From: Epiperipatus broadwayi
Taxonomy: Eukaryota; Onychophora; Udeonychophora; Euonychophora; Peripatidae
DNA length: 64,000 bases
Assembly: GCA_028023455.1 (NCBI GenBank)
Contig: JAQFVV010006215.1
Location: 2,676,580-2,740,579, forward strand
Direction: 5' to 3'
Part shown: positions 13,221-24,419 of the stretch, piece after piece
Position numbering within the stretch: the stretch's first letter is position 1
How the letters are laid out: each line of letters starts with the position of its first letter
Made by a program: the position numbers and the translations under genes
Notes under the pieces: generated by a model
The model's database searches: none
Told to the model about the DNA's origin: nothing
The model's input: the letters and a program-made list of their open reading frames with translations, nothing else

Positions 13221-13484
13221 GCCTTGGATCCAAGAGCACTGCACCTAGATCTTAGTATCTAATGCAACCCTCCAGCAACCACCCTTTTCTCTACTTAACT
13301 ACAAAACTATGAGAATGAAATTGAAAACACAATAACATTTTCAATCTAAGCTCAATAGGTATATAGTCATGGGTCTGAACTCAGTTCAGCACCCATACAT
13401 TTTGGTGTCTTTGGCTCTTTAACAAACATAGATGCCAGAAGGCTTGTGCATAAAATCCCTATTTAATGCCTACTCATCCAATAT

Positions 13485-13527
13485 CCCCAGACTAGTTTCT
13501 GGCTTGCAGCCTTCGTCAATGAGGAGC
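13485..13527 (-). ncRNA. Hammerhead-like motif, second unit of fold-back
   Basis: Same layout as the 13180 copy: TCCTCA, TTGACGA (13519-13513), GGC-TGCAA-GCC, then GAAAC and TAGTCTGGGGA. Stems are identical to the sister copies while the stem II loop differs (TGCAA against CACAA), the pattern expected of a structured RNA. Confidence 0.6.
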
Positions 13528-13884
13528 CTTGGATCCAAGAGCACTGCACCTAGATCTTAGGATCTAATGCAACCCTCTAGCAGCCATGTTTTATCTCTAC
13601 TTAACTACAAACTATGAGAATGAAATTGGAAAACTCAATAATATTTTCAATCTAAGCTCAGTAGCTTATACCCTGCCTAATAGGATAGTGGTGGCTATAA
13701 TGTATGGGTGCTGAACTGAGTTCAGACCCATATGACTATATAAGCTATTGAGCTTAGATTGAAAATATTATCGTGTTTTCAAATTTTATTCTCATAGTTT
13801 TGTAGTTAAGTAGAGATAAAAGGTGGCTGCTGGAGGGTTGCATTAGATCCTAAGATCTAGGTGCAGTGCTCTTGGATCCAAGGC

Positions 13885-13926
13885 TCCTCACTGACGAAGG
13901 CTACAAGCCAGAAACTAGCTGGGGAT
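13885..13926 (+). ncRNA. Hammerhead-like motif, right arm of fold-back
   Basis: Reads TCCTCA (13885-13890), CTGACGA (13891-13897, full consensus CUGANGA), A, GGC-TACAA-GCC, A, GAAAC (13911-13915), TAGC, TGGGGA. Stem I pairs over 6 bp. This copy has the perfect core but has lost the T of the cleavage triplet (ACTAGC instead of ACTAGTC). Each copy therefore has a single different defect relative to the family consensus. Confidence 0.65.
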
Positions 13927-14077
13927 ATTGGATGAGTAGGCACTAGATAGGGATTTTATGCACAAGCCTTCTGGCATCCATTGATTACTCTGGTTGGCAC
14001 AGGGTGGCACTACTGTATGGAAAGTTTTGCCTTGTTTAATAACAATTATGTGCTAGTATAAGAGAGAGTGATCATGT

Positions 14078-14091
14078 GAATAGAATATTTA
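14078..14091. repeat. Target-site duplication, right copy (14 bp)
   Basis: GAATAGAATATTTA, exact match to 13053-13066; it directly follows the tail GATCATGT. Confidence 0.85.
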
Positions 14092-14522
14092 GTTAAATTA
14101 ACAAATTTATCTTCGTTCATTTTAGGTAATTCTGTATCTTGTTTGAAAGCTAAAAATTTTAACTTTTTATTATATTTATGATTTAAAAATAAAGATAATT
14201 TTGAACATTTAATATTACTACAATAAGGAATTATTTTATTTTCTCTTTTCACATTCTTAGAACTGTTTACACTTACATATGTTATAATCCCTTTTCCCCT
14301 TGAAAAACATGTTTAGTTTACTAGTCAGTCTATGTCACATTTCAAAAAAAATTCTTTCATATTTTTTATTTTGTATAACTTTTGTTCACTTCATATTTAT
14401 CATGTTATTTTTTTGTTTTTGCATTTTATAAATGTTTATATTCTTTTTGTTTGTCAAGCTTTTTTTTTTATCTATATTTTTTATGTGTACTTCATATATA
14501 TAGGTTTTATATTTTTTAACAG

Positions 14523-14722
14523 GCTAAAATTATGTGTTCTGCTTCGTGTAAATGTGTTGGCTGTAAAAATTTTGAAGAAAATCCTGAAAGAAAAATTTTG
14601 ATGCATCTTGCGGATGCTGCAGAAGTTAGAATTCAGCAACAGACAGCTGCCAAAAGCAAGTTATCTTCTCAAATTCAAGATATTCCTACCAAACCTCCCA
14701 CAGTGACCTCGACAGGAGAAAG
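14523..14722 (+). CDS. LIN54: LIN54 exon, end of CXC domain and linker
   Basis: Encodes '[20 protein letters not shown]' then '[20 protein letters not shown]' and '[13 protein letters not shown]'. The first part finishes the second CXC repeat (C-x3-C-x-C-x2-C), which with the previous exon coordinates zinc. The following '[10 protein letters not shown]' helix and '[14 protein letters not shown]' are highly conserved in animal LIN54. Acceptor TTTTTTAACAG and donor GTAAAC are canonical. The exon enters in phase 0 and leaves two bases into a codon (AG|A with 31511). Confidence 0.95.
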
Positions 14723-17700
14723 GTAAACTATTAAAAAATCAATTTTATTAAGTTAATTATGTGCAGAGGATTTACATGATTGATTAGTTGTAGAAATTCA
14801 TGCTGAATGAAGGAAACAGGGCAGTATCTCATTGAGTTAATGTTAATTAGGTTTAATTTAGTGCATAATCTATGCAGAACATGTACTTTTTTTTATATGT
14901 TGATAATAGTACTTTTAGATTACATATAAATTTTATACTATATTGTTTGTATACTTAATTCTCTTTTCACACAAAATTTTTTTTGCACGGATTTTGAAAT
15001 AACACCAGTTTAAAAAATATTTCTCTTTTGACACGAATTGTTTTAAAATAACATGATCAGTAAAAAAAAAAATAATTCTTTAGGATTAGAGCTGCTGTGA
15101 TGTATTCATGATTGGAATGAAAAAACGAACATCTTACATTTTCAAAGAAATTCTTAGATTGTTTAAGTTGTTATTAAATATTTTTTTTTAATTCTAAATA
15201 ATTTCATATAAGTAATATAAAATAATTTTATTTTCCTTTTTAGAAATTATAAATGCTTAATTCAGTGTTTATTTAGAGATTTGTTTCTGAGGTCAAGTTC
15301 GTCACAATTACATTACTTCACAAAACTAAAAAAAAAAAAAATTACGTTAGTTATTATCACCAAATTTTTTAAAAAAAGTTTTATTTCTCTATTTTCTATT
15401 ATTTTAAAAACAAAAATCCCTTTTTTGGCAAAATTTCTGCAAACGGAGAAATTTGTTTATATGCGTTGTAACATTTTTGAAGTTTTGTTTTGACAGGGAA
15501 GTACTTTTTTGGTATTGATGCTTTGTTTGCATTTTGACGTTTGGTTTTCTTTAAAAAAATTCTTGTTGGTGTTGATGTTAAAAAAATTTGATTTTGTTTA
15601 AATTTAATTGATTAATTTGTTTAAATTTATATTTATTAATTTTTCCAAAAATCATTAGATGGTAAGTTATATATACATTGCAAGTTTTAGTGATAGCAAT
15701 GGTATTCCAATCATGCTCAAACAGCAAATAAAATCTTGGGTAATTTTCTGTTTTACGGACAAGCAAAGTGTCATCTGTGTTTTTGATAAATATATAGTTC
15801 CGGAAGTTTAAAATGTTTCTTTTCGAATGTGTTAGTTGCTAAATTAAAAAAAAAATTAATATGTTAAGTGAAATAAAAGGGAATAAATTTCGATAAATTA
15901 CATTAATCTTTATTTCATTTTTTTTTTTTTACTTATTTGGAAGTGACGATACACTTTCAACTTTAAAGTTTTCGATGGCTTGTGTAAAAAAAAAAAAAAC
16001 CAATGAGTATATCATCATTAGTGTTATCACTCTCAGGTTTTTTTATTTTTCAAATGAAATTTATCGTCCTGTAATTCATTTTTTATTTATGTTTAATGTG
16101 TATGAAGTAGAATTTGACAGCACACAAAAAATATAACATTCTAATGAAATTTTTCATATGGTTTATTTAATTTTTATTTCTTAGATCCAGAACCAATCTC
16201 CTTATTTTACATATATACAATGTATTATTTTACACACATTTATTTTACACATAATTTTCAGGAACCAATCTACTTAGTAAAAAGAGAATTATATATATAT
16301 CTATTTAAGTAAACAGAAATAAAAATATAGATTACATTAAACATAAGTAAAAAAAAGAAATGAATAAAAAATAAATTATGATTTTTAAAAAAGGTACAAA
16401 ATTAATGTTTATTTTTGCCCCTTGCTTTTTTTAAAATAAGAAATCACAAATATTATCTTACTTATTCTTTTTTAATTTTGCCATTATTAATTTTAATGTC
16501 AAATTTTCTTTAATGTAAACAAGAGATATCTTCGTTTTTATTAAATTTTCACATAATCAATAATAAAGATTTTTCAACATTTTTCAGAATTTTCACTTGT
16601 AAAAAATTAAAAATAGCTTCTATTGTTTTTTATTGCTGTTTGCATGACCAAACAATGTGCAATTTTTTTAATGTTTCAAAATAGAAACATTGCTTTTTTT
16701 TAATCATATCATTAAAATTAGAAATGTATTTTGGAATGTCATTATTCTCAACAATGAGAAGTTCATTTTACCTGATAAACTTTATTTAAATTTTTATTTG
16801 CATTAGGCTTTTTTCCTAAATTTTTGAATTTTAAACATAGCCTTTACTTTCAGATCATTATTTCTTATATAAAATTTATTGATGGCTTCAGATATTAGAT
16901 TTGTTTTTTCAAATGTCAGATGATATCTATATTTTATTTTAACTTCTCATTTCATATATACTTACAACATTTTCTTTTGAGGTGTAAATGGCATTAATAT
17001 TATAACTAGAAATTATTTTTAAATCACACTTTTTTTTTTTACGAGTGCACAGTTTAAAATTTTTTTTTTTTTGTGAGAATCTGATTCATAAATTATTATA
17101 TTGTGAAACAGCAAAATCTTACTTCATTGTTTTATAATTCTTCAAATTTGATATTGTTGATTGAAGACTTGATAATGTATGTGTTATATATAAAAATTAA
17201 AAACATCAAGAAAAATACTATATTTCCAGTATAGCATTAGTTTTTTTTTTGTAAAAAAAAATTATTATTCCCTGAAAATAATAAAATGTAACACAAAAAA
17301 TTAAATAATTCTATATTGAGCTTTAGAACATTTAAGATTTGGGAATAATTAAATTGTTTTTTTTTTCTCTCTTACAAATAATTTTTATTATTTTATGTTA
17401 TTAATAATCTAATATTAATAAGTTATTACATTTTTTTTTAGAAAGGGCTAAAATGGGAAATGTTACAGCAAATTTTTTCTTATTCAAATAAAAATCTAAT
17501 AAGACCAATAGTGATACAAGTCCGTTTTCAAAATATGGATTAATAGAAACAGAAAGAAAGCTAAAAAAAAACAACCTTTCAGTATGAAAATGATGATGAA
17601 TAATAGCATAAAGTGTTCACAAAAATATTTTCAGATATAGAAAAAAATTATATAGTAATTCACTGTAATATGTATGAATGTTGTTTTCCCTTTCATTTTA

Positions 17701-18290
17701 TAATCAAAAAAAATTTTTAGAGTTGAATTAAAACCATTGTATTTATTTTATTTTACAGCAAATATGATCAAACAGAAAAATATATTTATAGATATCTTAC
17801 ATTGTTAAATTAATCTAAAAATAGAAAGAAAAAAAATTAAATAGTGATAAATATATTGCTTAATTAGTAAAATAAAATGTATGATCAATGTAAACTTTTG
17901 TACAGAGACTAAACTCGTCTAGAAACTTGTATCAACATTTTTTTTTTTTTTCAAAATTGATATAATGCACTATGAAGTAAATAATTATGTAATATTGATT
18001 AAAAGTTGGTATATTATAAATTGTAATATTAGGACAATAATAAATAAAAAAGAAATGGTTAATGAAAATTAGTTTTCCGAGTAATCGTCTGACTTAAAAT
18101 CTGTGCATTTGTGTGAATGCATTATAGTTTCTATAGAATATCTTATCATAAAGGAAGATTAATATTTTTATTGATTTAAACAGTATATTGATAAACTTTG
18201 AAATTTTTTATCTGAATGAATACTTTATAGGTATGGAGCATAAAACACAAAGTAAAAGATAATAGATGTCAGGTAAAATTTGTAATAGTT
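14723..18290. other. Intron, nothing recognised
   Basis: First part of the 16.8-kb LIN54 intron. Extremely AT-rich with many T and A homopolymers. No coding piece, repeat pair or RNA motif recognised. Confidence 0.45.
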
Positions 18291-18291
18291 A

Positions 18292-18667
18292 AAGACATTT
18301 ATTTTTTATATAGTGCGATGTTTTTTATAATCTATAATATTAATAAGCTAATACACATGTGCTTTGCAGATGTCACTATATAAATGAATACTCCCACTTT
18401 TTCAAACATGAGATAAAGTCTTTAAGAAAATATAGAATGAATCCACCTATATTTTCAAACATTTCAGATTTGCCCATACATATACGGTTGGGTCGAAAAT
18501 ATAGATGGATTCATTCTATATTTTCTTAAAGACTTTATCTCATGTTTGAAAAAGTGGGAGTATTCATTTATATAGTGACATCTGCAAAGCGCATGTGTAT
18601 TAGCTTATTGGCTTATTAATATTATAGATTATAAAAAACATCGCGCTATATAAAAAATAAATGTCTT
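18292..18667. repeat. Large palindrome (about 165-bp arms)
   Basis: Left arm 18292-18456 and right arm 18495-18667 are near-perfect inverted copies around a 38-base spacer containing TTTGCCCATACATATACGGT. Shared blocks include CAAACATGAGATAAAGTC and its complement, and ATATAGTGACATCTGCAAAG and its complement. No ORF or clear target-site duplication. Probably a fold-back or inverted-dimer repeat. Confidence 0.75.
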
Positions 18668-18784
18668 GTTTATATATGTTTAATTATAAGAATGACATAT
18701 CGTAAATTCTAGAAATTTCATTAGCGTCATTCATTTACGTAGTAAAAAGTAATTTAAAGTGATCAATTAATAACTTCATGCTCT

Positions 18785-18962
18785 TCATTTCAAACACTTC
18801 AGATTTGCCCATACATATACAGTTGGGTCGAAAATATAGGTGGATTCATTGTATATTTTCTTAAAGACTTTATCTCGTGTTTGAAAAAGTGGGAGTATTC
18901 ATTTATATAGTGACATCTGCAAAGCGCATGTGTATTAGCTTATTGGCTTATTAATATAATAG
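18785..18962 (+). repeat. Third copy of the 18.3-kb palindrome arm
   Basis: Direct repeat of the spacer plus right arm of the preceding palindrome (about 18452-18625), running from TTCAGATTTGCCCATACATA through ATCTGCAAAGCGCATGTG to TTATTGGCTTATTAATA. About 120 bases separate it from the palindrome. The three copies make an inverted-direct array like the one at 13.1-14.1 kb, although the sequences are unrelated. Confidence 0.7.
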
Positions 18963-18982
18963 TTAAAGCTATATATTAAATT

Positions 18983-19261
18983 TAAAACAGGCAAAACTCA
19001 CTATACATATTGCCACACACAGCAAGGTAGAGTAATCAATGGATGCCAGAAGGCTTGGGCATAAAATCCCCATCTAGTGCACTAGATGGGGATTTTATGC
19101 ACAAGCCTTCTGGCATCCACTGATCTAGATGGGGATTTTATGCCCAAGCCTTCTGGCATCCATTGATTACTCTAGCTTGCTGTGTGTGGCAATACGTATA
19201 GTGAGTTTTGCCTGTTTTAAAAGTTATAAGCAAGTATAAGAAGTGGTGGTCATGTGATGTT
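18983..19261. mobile_element. Short fold-back element of the 13-kb family, with 13-bp TSD
   Basis: Inverted ends TAAAACAGGCAAAACTCA and its complement, with AATCAATGGATGCCAGAAGG in the left arm and inverted copies in the right half; the tail ends GGTCATGTGATGT. It is flanked by identical TATATATTAAATT at 18970-18982 and 19262-19274. The hammerhead part of the long version is absent, because the arms meet inside CATCTAGTGCACTAGATGGG. This looks like an inverted dimer of short units lacking the 5' region. Confidence 0.75.
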
Positions 19262-19274
19262 TATATATTAAATT

Positions 19275-21490
19275 AAAAGTGATAATGGAATAATATATAG
19301 TCCATTAAAAATATTAAAATTGCAGAAATATGTTGTTTATAGAATATCACAATTAAAAACACAAAACAAATATACAGTATAAGAATTATTTTTTAGCTGT
19401 TGTGATTTCCATAAAAAATAAAAATTCAATGAGTTTTGTGAGAGTTATAGAACAAAGAGATTATTTTTAGCATATAGCCAAGACAACACTTTGCATTATT
19501 AATAGAAAAAAAAAATTTTCTAAACTGGATGTTTGGTTTTAAGAAAGAAACAAATAACTCTGGGCATTATTGGATTGTTAAGAATTTTTATTAAAAAATA
19601 TAGTGTATAACTTGAAAATCAAGAAAATCAACAGATGCTTTGTAGATTTAGAAAAGGATCTTAATGAATCTAACTAGATCTAGGATATGGAATTATGAAA
19701 ATAATATATCAACTTGAAAATACATAAATCCAAAATCTGCATATATTTGAACATTCTAATTAGATTTAACTTATGTAGGTATATGTGGAAAGTTATTTTT
19801 CAGTTTTTGTTATTTTCTTTTATTTATAAAATTAAAGTTCTGTAATCAGGTCAAAAGTATATAGGATTTTTTATTTTATTACCTCTGAATTTATCAGTTC
19901 TATTGAAAGATGTATTGATTAAAAGTCATTCAGATGACAATAGAAGAAAATCTGTTATTATAAGATTTTTATTTTATTAGTGATAATCTTACAGATTATG
20001 TTATAAAGTTAACAGATTGTTGTATAGATTTTCTGAGCATAGCATAGATTTGTAATTTCACACTATTACATTTTAAATTAAGTTATACTAGGCTAATTAT
20101 AATACAATATAAGAGCAGTTATTTATTTTTCCTTAATTGATATGAATTCCTACATCTTTTTTTTTTACATTTATAGTAAAAAAAAAAAAAAGGAGAAGGA
20201 ACTCTGCAGTCTTTTTTTTTTTAAGCGAGGCGACGGGTTATTAAATAATATTTTTTTCCTTTTAGACAGATTAACTATTGGCCAAATATCAAAAAGGAGT
20301 CGACCGTGATTCCAACTTAGATAAAATCACTAGTAGTTTTATTAACTCCTTCAATTTTGCCTACATCTATGTAGAGTTTGGGCTGTTAAATTTCATTTAT
20401 GAACTAGATGAGTGCTGTGATCATGGGCTGTCCTAAATCTATTAATGAGACTCCAATTATATCTTATAAAGGTCATATCTAGATGAATTTATTGTTGGGT
20501 CTGCAAAAAGAAATTGTAGATTCTTGGTTGAATATTCCAAAGGAAGCTTAATTTAAGATAAATCTTAGATGGCAAAATTATATCTTGAAATAGTAACAAA
20601 TCACTTAACTGCTTTTTCTTAATACATTTTCTGTGAAACAATTTTTTTCCTGATATCTCATGGAGAAATATGCCATAGAACAGGAAACTGATTTGAGGAT
20701 TTCAATAATATTCTCATAGTAATATTTAATTGAATAATTAGAAATTGAATATGAGAGTACTTTTTCTTTAAACAAAGCTGTAGCCTTTACCAGTAAAATA
20801 TGATGGTGCTAAGAAAATTGCTCAAAAAGTACTTATATCATAATACCAAGTAATAATACCAGCCAGCTTATCAAGGAGATTATTTTTAACAATTATTTTA
20901 GGTCTAACTTTAAATAAATGAGGAAAATAAGTTAGCCTATAGTTCTAGGTTATTTGTAAATAGCATGATTTTGGATTTATTTCTGTCTATTGTTACAAAT
21001 GGTTATATTCAGATCGCAAGATGTTCTCTTTTTTAAATGAAATTTGTAGCATGTTTTTATTGGATTAGTAATAAGACCCCAATCTTTGAAAAAATTAGCC
21101 AAGCTTTTTATCTTCTTATTGAAATACTTTTTTTATTTATGGAAAGAATCTTTTATGTGAAATCAAAGCAATGCCATCAAGTTTATTAATGTTTTGCCTT
21201 CATTGAAAGATTTTAGAAACTTTCAGAAGAATATTTTTTTTAAACAATCATAAGCTGGGGTTAAAAGTCAATACAGGTAGCATCCATTTTTAATTTGTTT
21301 TGAAAATTTTGTCACTGCATGTTGTTAAAGGTAAAATTCGATATAGCAGTTACTTTGTGCTGTCTAAAACTAACCTGATCTAAATAAATAGATAATATAT
21401 CTTTTCTTAAAATTTAGTATTCAAAAACTTAATTGATTGTCAGAGAAAAATATTATTTAAAATTTATAATTATATGTTGAACTATATAAA
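19275..21490. other. Intron, unexplained
   Basis: LIN54 intron. The stretch about 20260-21350 is less AT-rich and could be a heavily decayed element, but I could not match any protein block on either strand. Homopolymer runs at 20158-20225. Confidence 0.35.
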
Positions 21491-21494
21491 TGCA

Positions 21495-22990
21495 ATTTAT
21501 CCACTCTACTTTGAACACTTTAGCAAAAAAACTTTTTATTGTACATATATGTATATACAATCTTACGTTTTGACTGTCCTGCAGTCTTCTACAGAGCTAT
21601 TATATAATGAAGCAAAATAAAATACCTAACTACATAAATAATATCGTAACATTGTAAACAATAAAATAAAAAATAAAAAACATAAAATATAACAAGTAAT
21701 AGTAAAACTGAAAATAAATATCAAACCCAATTAAAATAATATTTAAAATAAAATATACAATATGAATATAAAATAAATATAAATTATACATGTGTATTCC
21801 TGACTGTATATATACATATTCATAAACAATTATTAATTTAAATATATTATTTGTTTTTATTACTTTTAATAATCCCTTAATTATTTGTGTTTCTTATAAA
21901 CAAACTTTTATTTTATTATTCCTACATTAATAAAAATAGTTATTTTATTTTCATATAATTCTCAATTCAACCTTAATGTCTATTATTCTTTTATTCGTTC
22001 TTCTTGTTATTAATAATATTTTATATTTGTATTTTTTTTTTTCAATTAATATCTAAAACGCATAAATATAATCTTTTAACTTATCTATTTTTACTTTAAT
22101 TTCTTAAAAGTAAAAAAATAATTTTTTTTAAAAAAATAATTATTAAATTGTAGCTCCCTATATTACATATTAAACTAATTATATTTATTATCATGACAAC
22201 TGTTTTTATTTATATATTTTTATTATATAATTCTCCATTATAAATTTATATTTTATATTATACTGTTTTATATGTGAATATTATGCTAAGTTTTTATTTC
22301 ATTAATATATAATCTCTATAAATATATTCATATTTATACTCCCATGTAAACATTTTTTTACAAACCCATAATTTATTTATAAGTAATTTTCTCCTTATGT
22401 ATTTTCCTCTATATATCTTTTTTAAGAACTATATTTATATTAATGTCATCTTAATCCCAGAATCTCTATTAAATTTTAGTTTTATCTTTTTTATTAGTAT
22501 TGCGTCTTTTATTTTCCTTTCTTTAATATTGTCTGAACTTTCTGTAAATTTGTGTCCTGTGTCCTTCATATGTATATATATATATCGGTGATTTATTATT
22601 TGGTATATGTTGTTTTAATCTTGTTTTTATAGAATTTTTAGTTTCTCCTCCATATTTGTTATCAATGTTACTATGTAAATATTGTTTGCATTTTATCATA
22701 TATACTCCATTAATTATTTCTTTATTATCTTCTTTATATCCTGTGTATTTGTTATTCATTAAATTTAATAAATTTTCTTTTTTTTTTTATGAACTATTTT
22801 GTATTATCCTTTTGCATTTCTTGTTAATCTTTGTAATGTTATTAAACTTATTCTTTATAATATTATTATTTGTTTTTATTTCTATATATCTATTTTCACT
22901 TTTTATTCTTTACTTCATTCTTTTCATTTTTATTTATCCTATTTTTTTAATATGTCTTTTAATTATATGTAGGGGAAAATACTCTTTTTA
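21495..22990 (-). mobile_element. Penelope-like element 3' end (GIY-YIG), minus strand
   Basis: The minus frame at 22759-22523 reads 'EIINGVYMIKCKQYLHSNID' then 'NKYGGETKNSIKTRLKQH', a GIY-YIG endonuclease core (the two glycine-containing blocks and the arginine are visible). About 900 bases further 3' is a hammerhead-like motif (21561-21599). Its terminal sequence is an inverted copy of the 3' end of the neighbouring plus-strand PLE (about 24190-24340). RT not found; 5' limit approximate. Confidence 0.6.
21561..21599 (-). ncRNA. Decayed hammerhead-like motif (PLE)
   Basis: The minus strand reads AGCTCTGTAGA, AGACTGCAGGACAGTC, AAAACGTAAGA. Stem II (GACT with AGTC) and the self-complementary ACGT stem III followed by A are preserved. 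The core has CTGTAGA for CTGATGA and AAAAC for GAAAC, so it is probably inactive. Confidence 0.5.
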
Positions 22991-23189
22991 ACTTCGTGAT
23001 TATTAAATTTTTTTGTTTAATATAGTCTTCTTTTTTTTGAACAATACATTATAGCCCTGTATATTCTTGAATATATATGACTAATTTTGTATTTCCTATC
23101 GATGTTGGAAAACTAACTTGTTATAATATTATCAATATTGTTTTTTTTTTTGATAATAATTTGTTTCAATGTACCATTTTTTATCTATC

Positions 23190-24310
23190 AATTTCTTTCG
23201 AAACATTATATTTAGTCCAAAATCTAACACCCCCAACACATATAAATGGGCAGGTATGAATGCGTTCCTTTTTAGAAATCACCAATTATGTAAATATATA
23301 GCGGATAGGAAAAACAATATAGACAAATATACAAAGGAAATGACTAACATAGGCTTCAAACCTAATACAATCAATCAGAAAATAAAAATATTTTATAGAA
23401 AACTAAGAAATAAATTGCCTAAAGACAATATGAAATACCTAACAATTCCTTTTGTACCTAATGTAACATCAAATATTGCAAAAACATTGGCTAACAATTT
23501 TAAATTTAGCTTCAGAACACCTCCCAACACTAACCAGCTGATAAATAATGCTAAAGATAAAACTGATAGAGATCAAGCCCCTCATGTGGTCTATAAAATG
23601 GCATGCCCTCAATTAGGCTGTCATGCATCATATTATGGTGAAACTCGGGCTAACCTGAACACAAGAATTTATCAACATAGGTATGTCTACAATAGGATCA
23701 AAAATAAAAATGAAGGATCATCAGTATTCTGGGACCACCAAGCAGCTACAGGCCATGTATTTGAACCTAGTTCTGCCCAAATAATTTGTACAGAAAAAAA
23801 TGATGCCAAAAGAAAAGTTAAAGAAGCTTTCTATATAGCAAATGACATTAATGCCATTAATAGAAGAGAGGCATGTTTTGCTCTCTCTAAACAATGGACT
23901 AATTAAAAATTCAAATGCATTTGCATAATCATAACAATCGTTAGTTACAAAGCTATGAGTATGAGATTCAAACATGAAATCTCGAAAGCGCTTAGCAAAG
24001 CTATTATAAATTAGAGTAAAATTATAGCTTCACTATTTAATGCGAAAAAAAAAAAAGTCGCATACTTATAATTATATTTAGATATGCAATTGCATTATTT
24101 TCTTCTTTTTCAACTGTAAATTTTATTGTTAAGAAACCAGTTTATTTGTCTTTGGCTTTTATTGTTTACAATTTTATAGTATTATTTATATAGTTATGTA
24201 TTTTATTTTGTTTCATTATATCATAGCTTTGAAGAAGACTGCAGGACAGTCAAAACATAAAATTGTATGTACTTATGTGTACAATAAAAAGTTTAAAAAG
24301 TTTTCAAAGA
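23190..24310 (+). mobile_element. Penelope-like element C-terminal ORF and 3' end
   Basis: An open frame through about 23250-23906 encodes the end of the PLE polyprotein. It has the pre-nuclease block 'FSFRTPPNTNQLINNAKDK' and the GIY-YIG core 'VVYKMACPQLGCHASYYGE' with 'TRANLNTRIYQHR', then the conserved tail 'FYIANDINAINRREACFAL'. This is the best-preserved PLE reading frame in the window, and it is 5'-truncated before the RT. A hammerhead-like motif follows at 24224-24260 on the same strand. It diverges head-to-head from the minus-strand PLE on its left. Confidence 0.8.
24224..24260 (+). ncRNA. Decayed hammerhead-like motif (PLE)
   Basis: Reads TAGCTTTGAAGA, AGACTGCAGGACAGTC, AAAACATAA. 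It aligns base for base with the minus-strand motif at 21561-21599 and shares stem II (GACT/AGTC). The core is TTGAAGA and AAAAC, two changes from consensus, so activity is unlikely. Confidence 0.5.
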
Positions 24311-24419
24311 AGATTGGATAAATTGCATTTGTATAAGATATTACAGAAAAATAAAGGAAGTGATGACTTTGGTAATATGTGTTGAACTATTTCAACCATA
24401 GAAAAATTCAAACTTTGTT

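Larger units (their letters stand above)
13067..14077. mobile_element. Fold-back element with three hammerhead-bearing units
   Basis: Three related segments are present: a full left arm (about 13067-13412), a second partial copy in the same orientation (about 13429-13690), and an inverted right arm (about 13697-14045) followed by a tail containing AGTGATCATGT. Each unit carries GATGCCAGAAGGCTTGTGCA or a close variant and a hammerhead-like core. The element interrupts the PLE ORF and is flanked by identical 14-bp copies of GAATAGAATATTTA (13053-13066 and 14078-14091). Removing it with one duplication rejoins the PLE reading frame in the same phase. No ORF of its own. Shorter relatives lie at 18983, 40232 and 54589. 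Confidence 0.8.
11226..14252 (-). mobile_element. Penelope-like retroelement, decayed, split by insertion
   Basis: Minus-strand reading gives a PLE order. An N-terminal segment lies at 14252-14092 and, after an inserted element, at 13066-12682. The RT follows with 'IPPRIFANIKMHKENQPLR' near 12600 and the catalytic 'IRYVDDVFIYAEE' at about 12170-12115. Then come 'SFRTPPNLNQTLNNTKDK' (11690-11640) and a GIY-YIG-like endonuclease ('VYKIKCNESKCNAIYFGES', about 11610-11550), and the C-terminal piece 11468-11226. PLEs copy through RNA and use GIY-YIG for target cleavage. Several frameshifts and stops break the ORF. It ends about 270 bases from LIN54 exon 14523 and is antisense to the gene. Confidence 0.8.

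Noticed and set aside
14332-14601. 89-codon ORF overlapping LIN54 exon
   Set aside because: Reads the polypyrimidine tract and then the exon in the wrong frame.
20260-21400. Possible decayed coding element in the intron
   Set aside because: Composition differs slightly, but no protein block on either strand could be matched.
22656-22991. 111-codon hydrophobic ORF
   Set aside because: Antisense shadow of a T-rich, decayed PLE region; composition alone explains its apparent membrane character.
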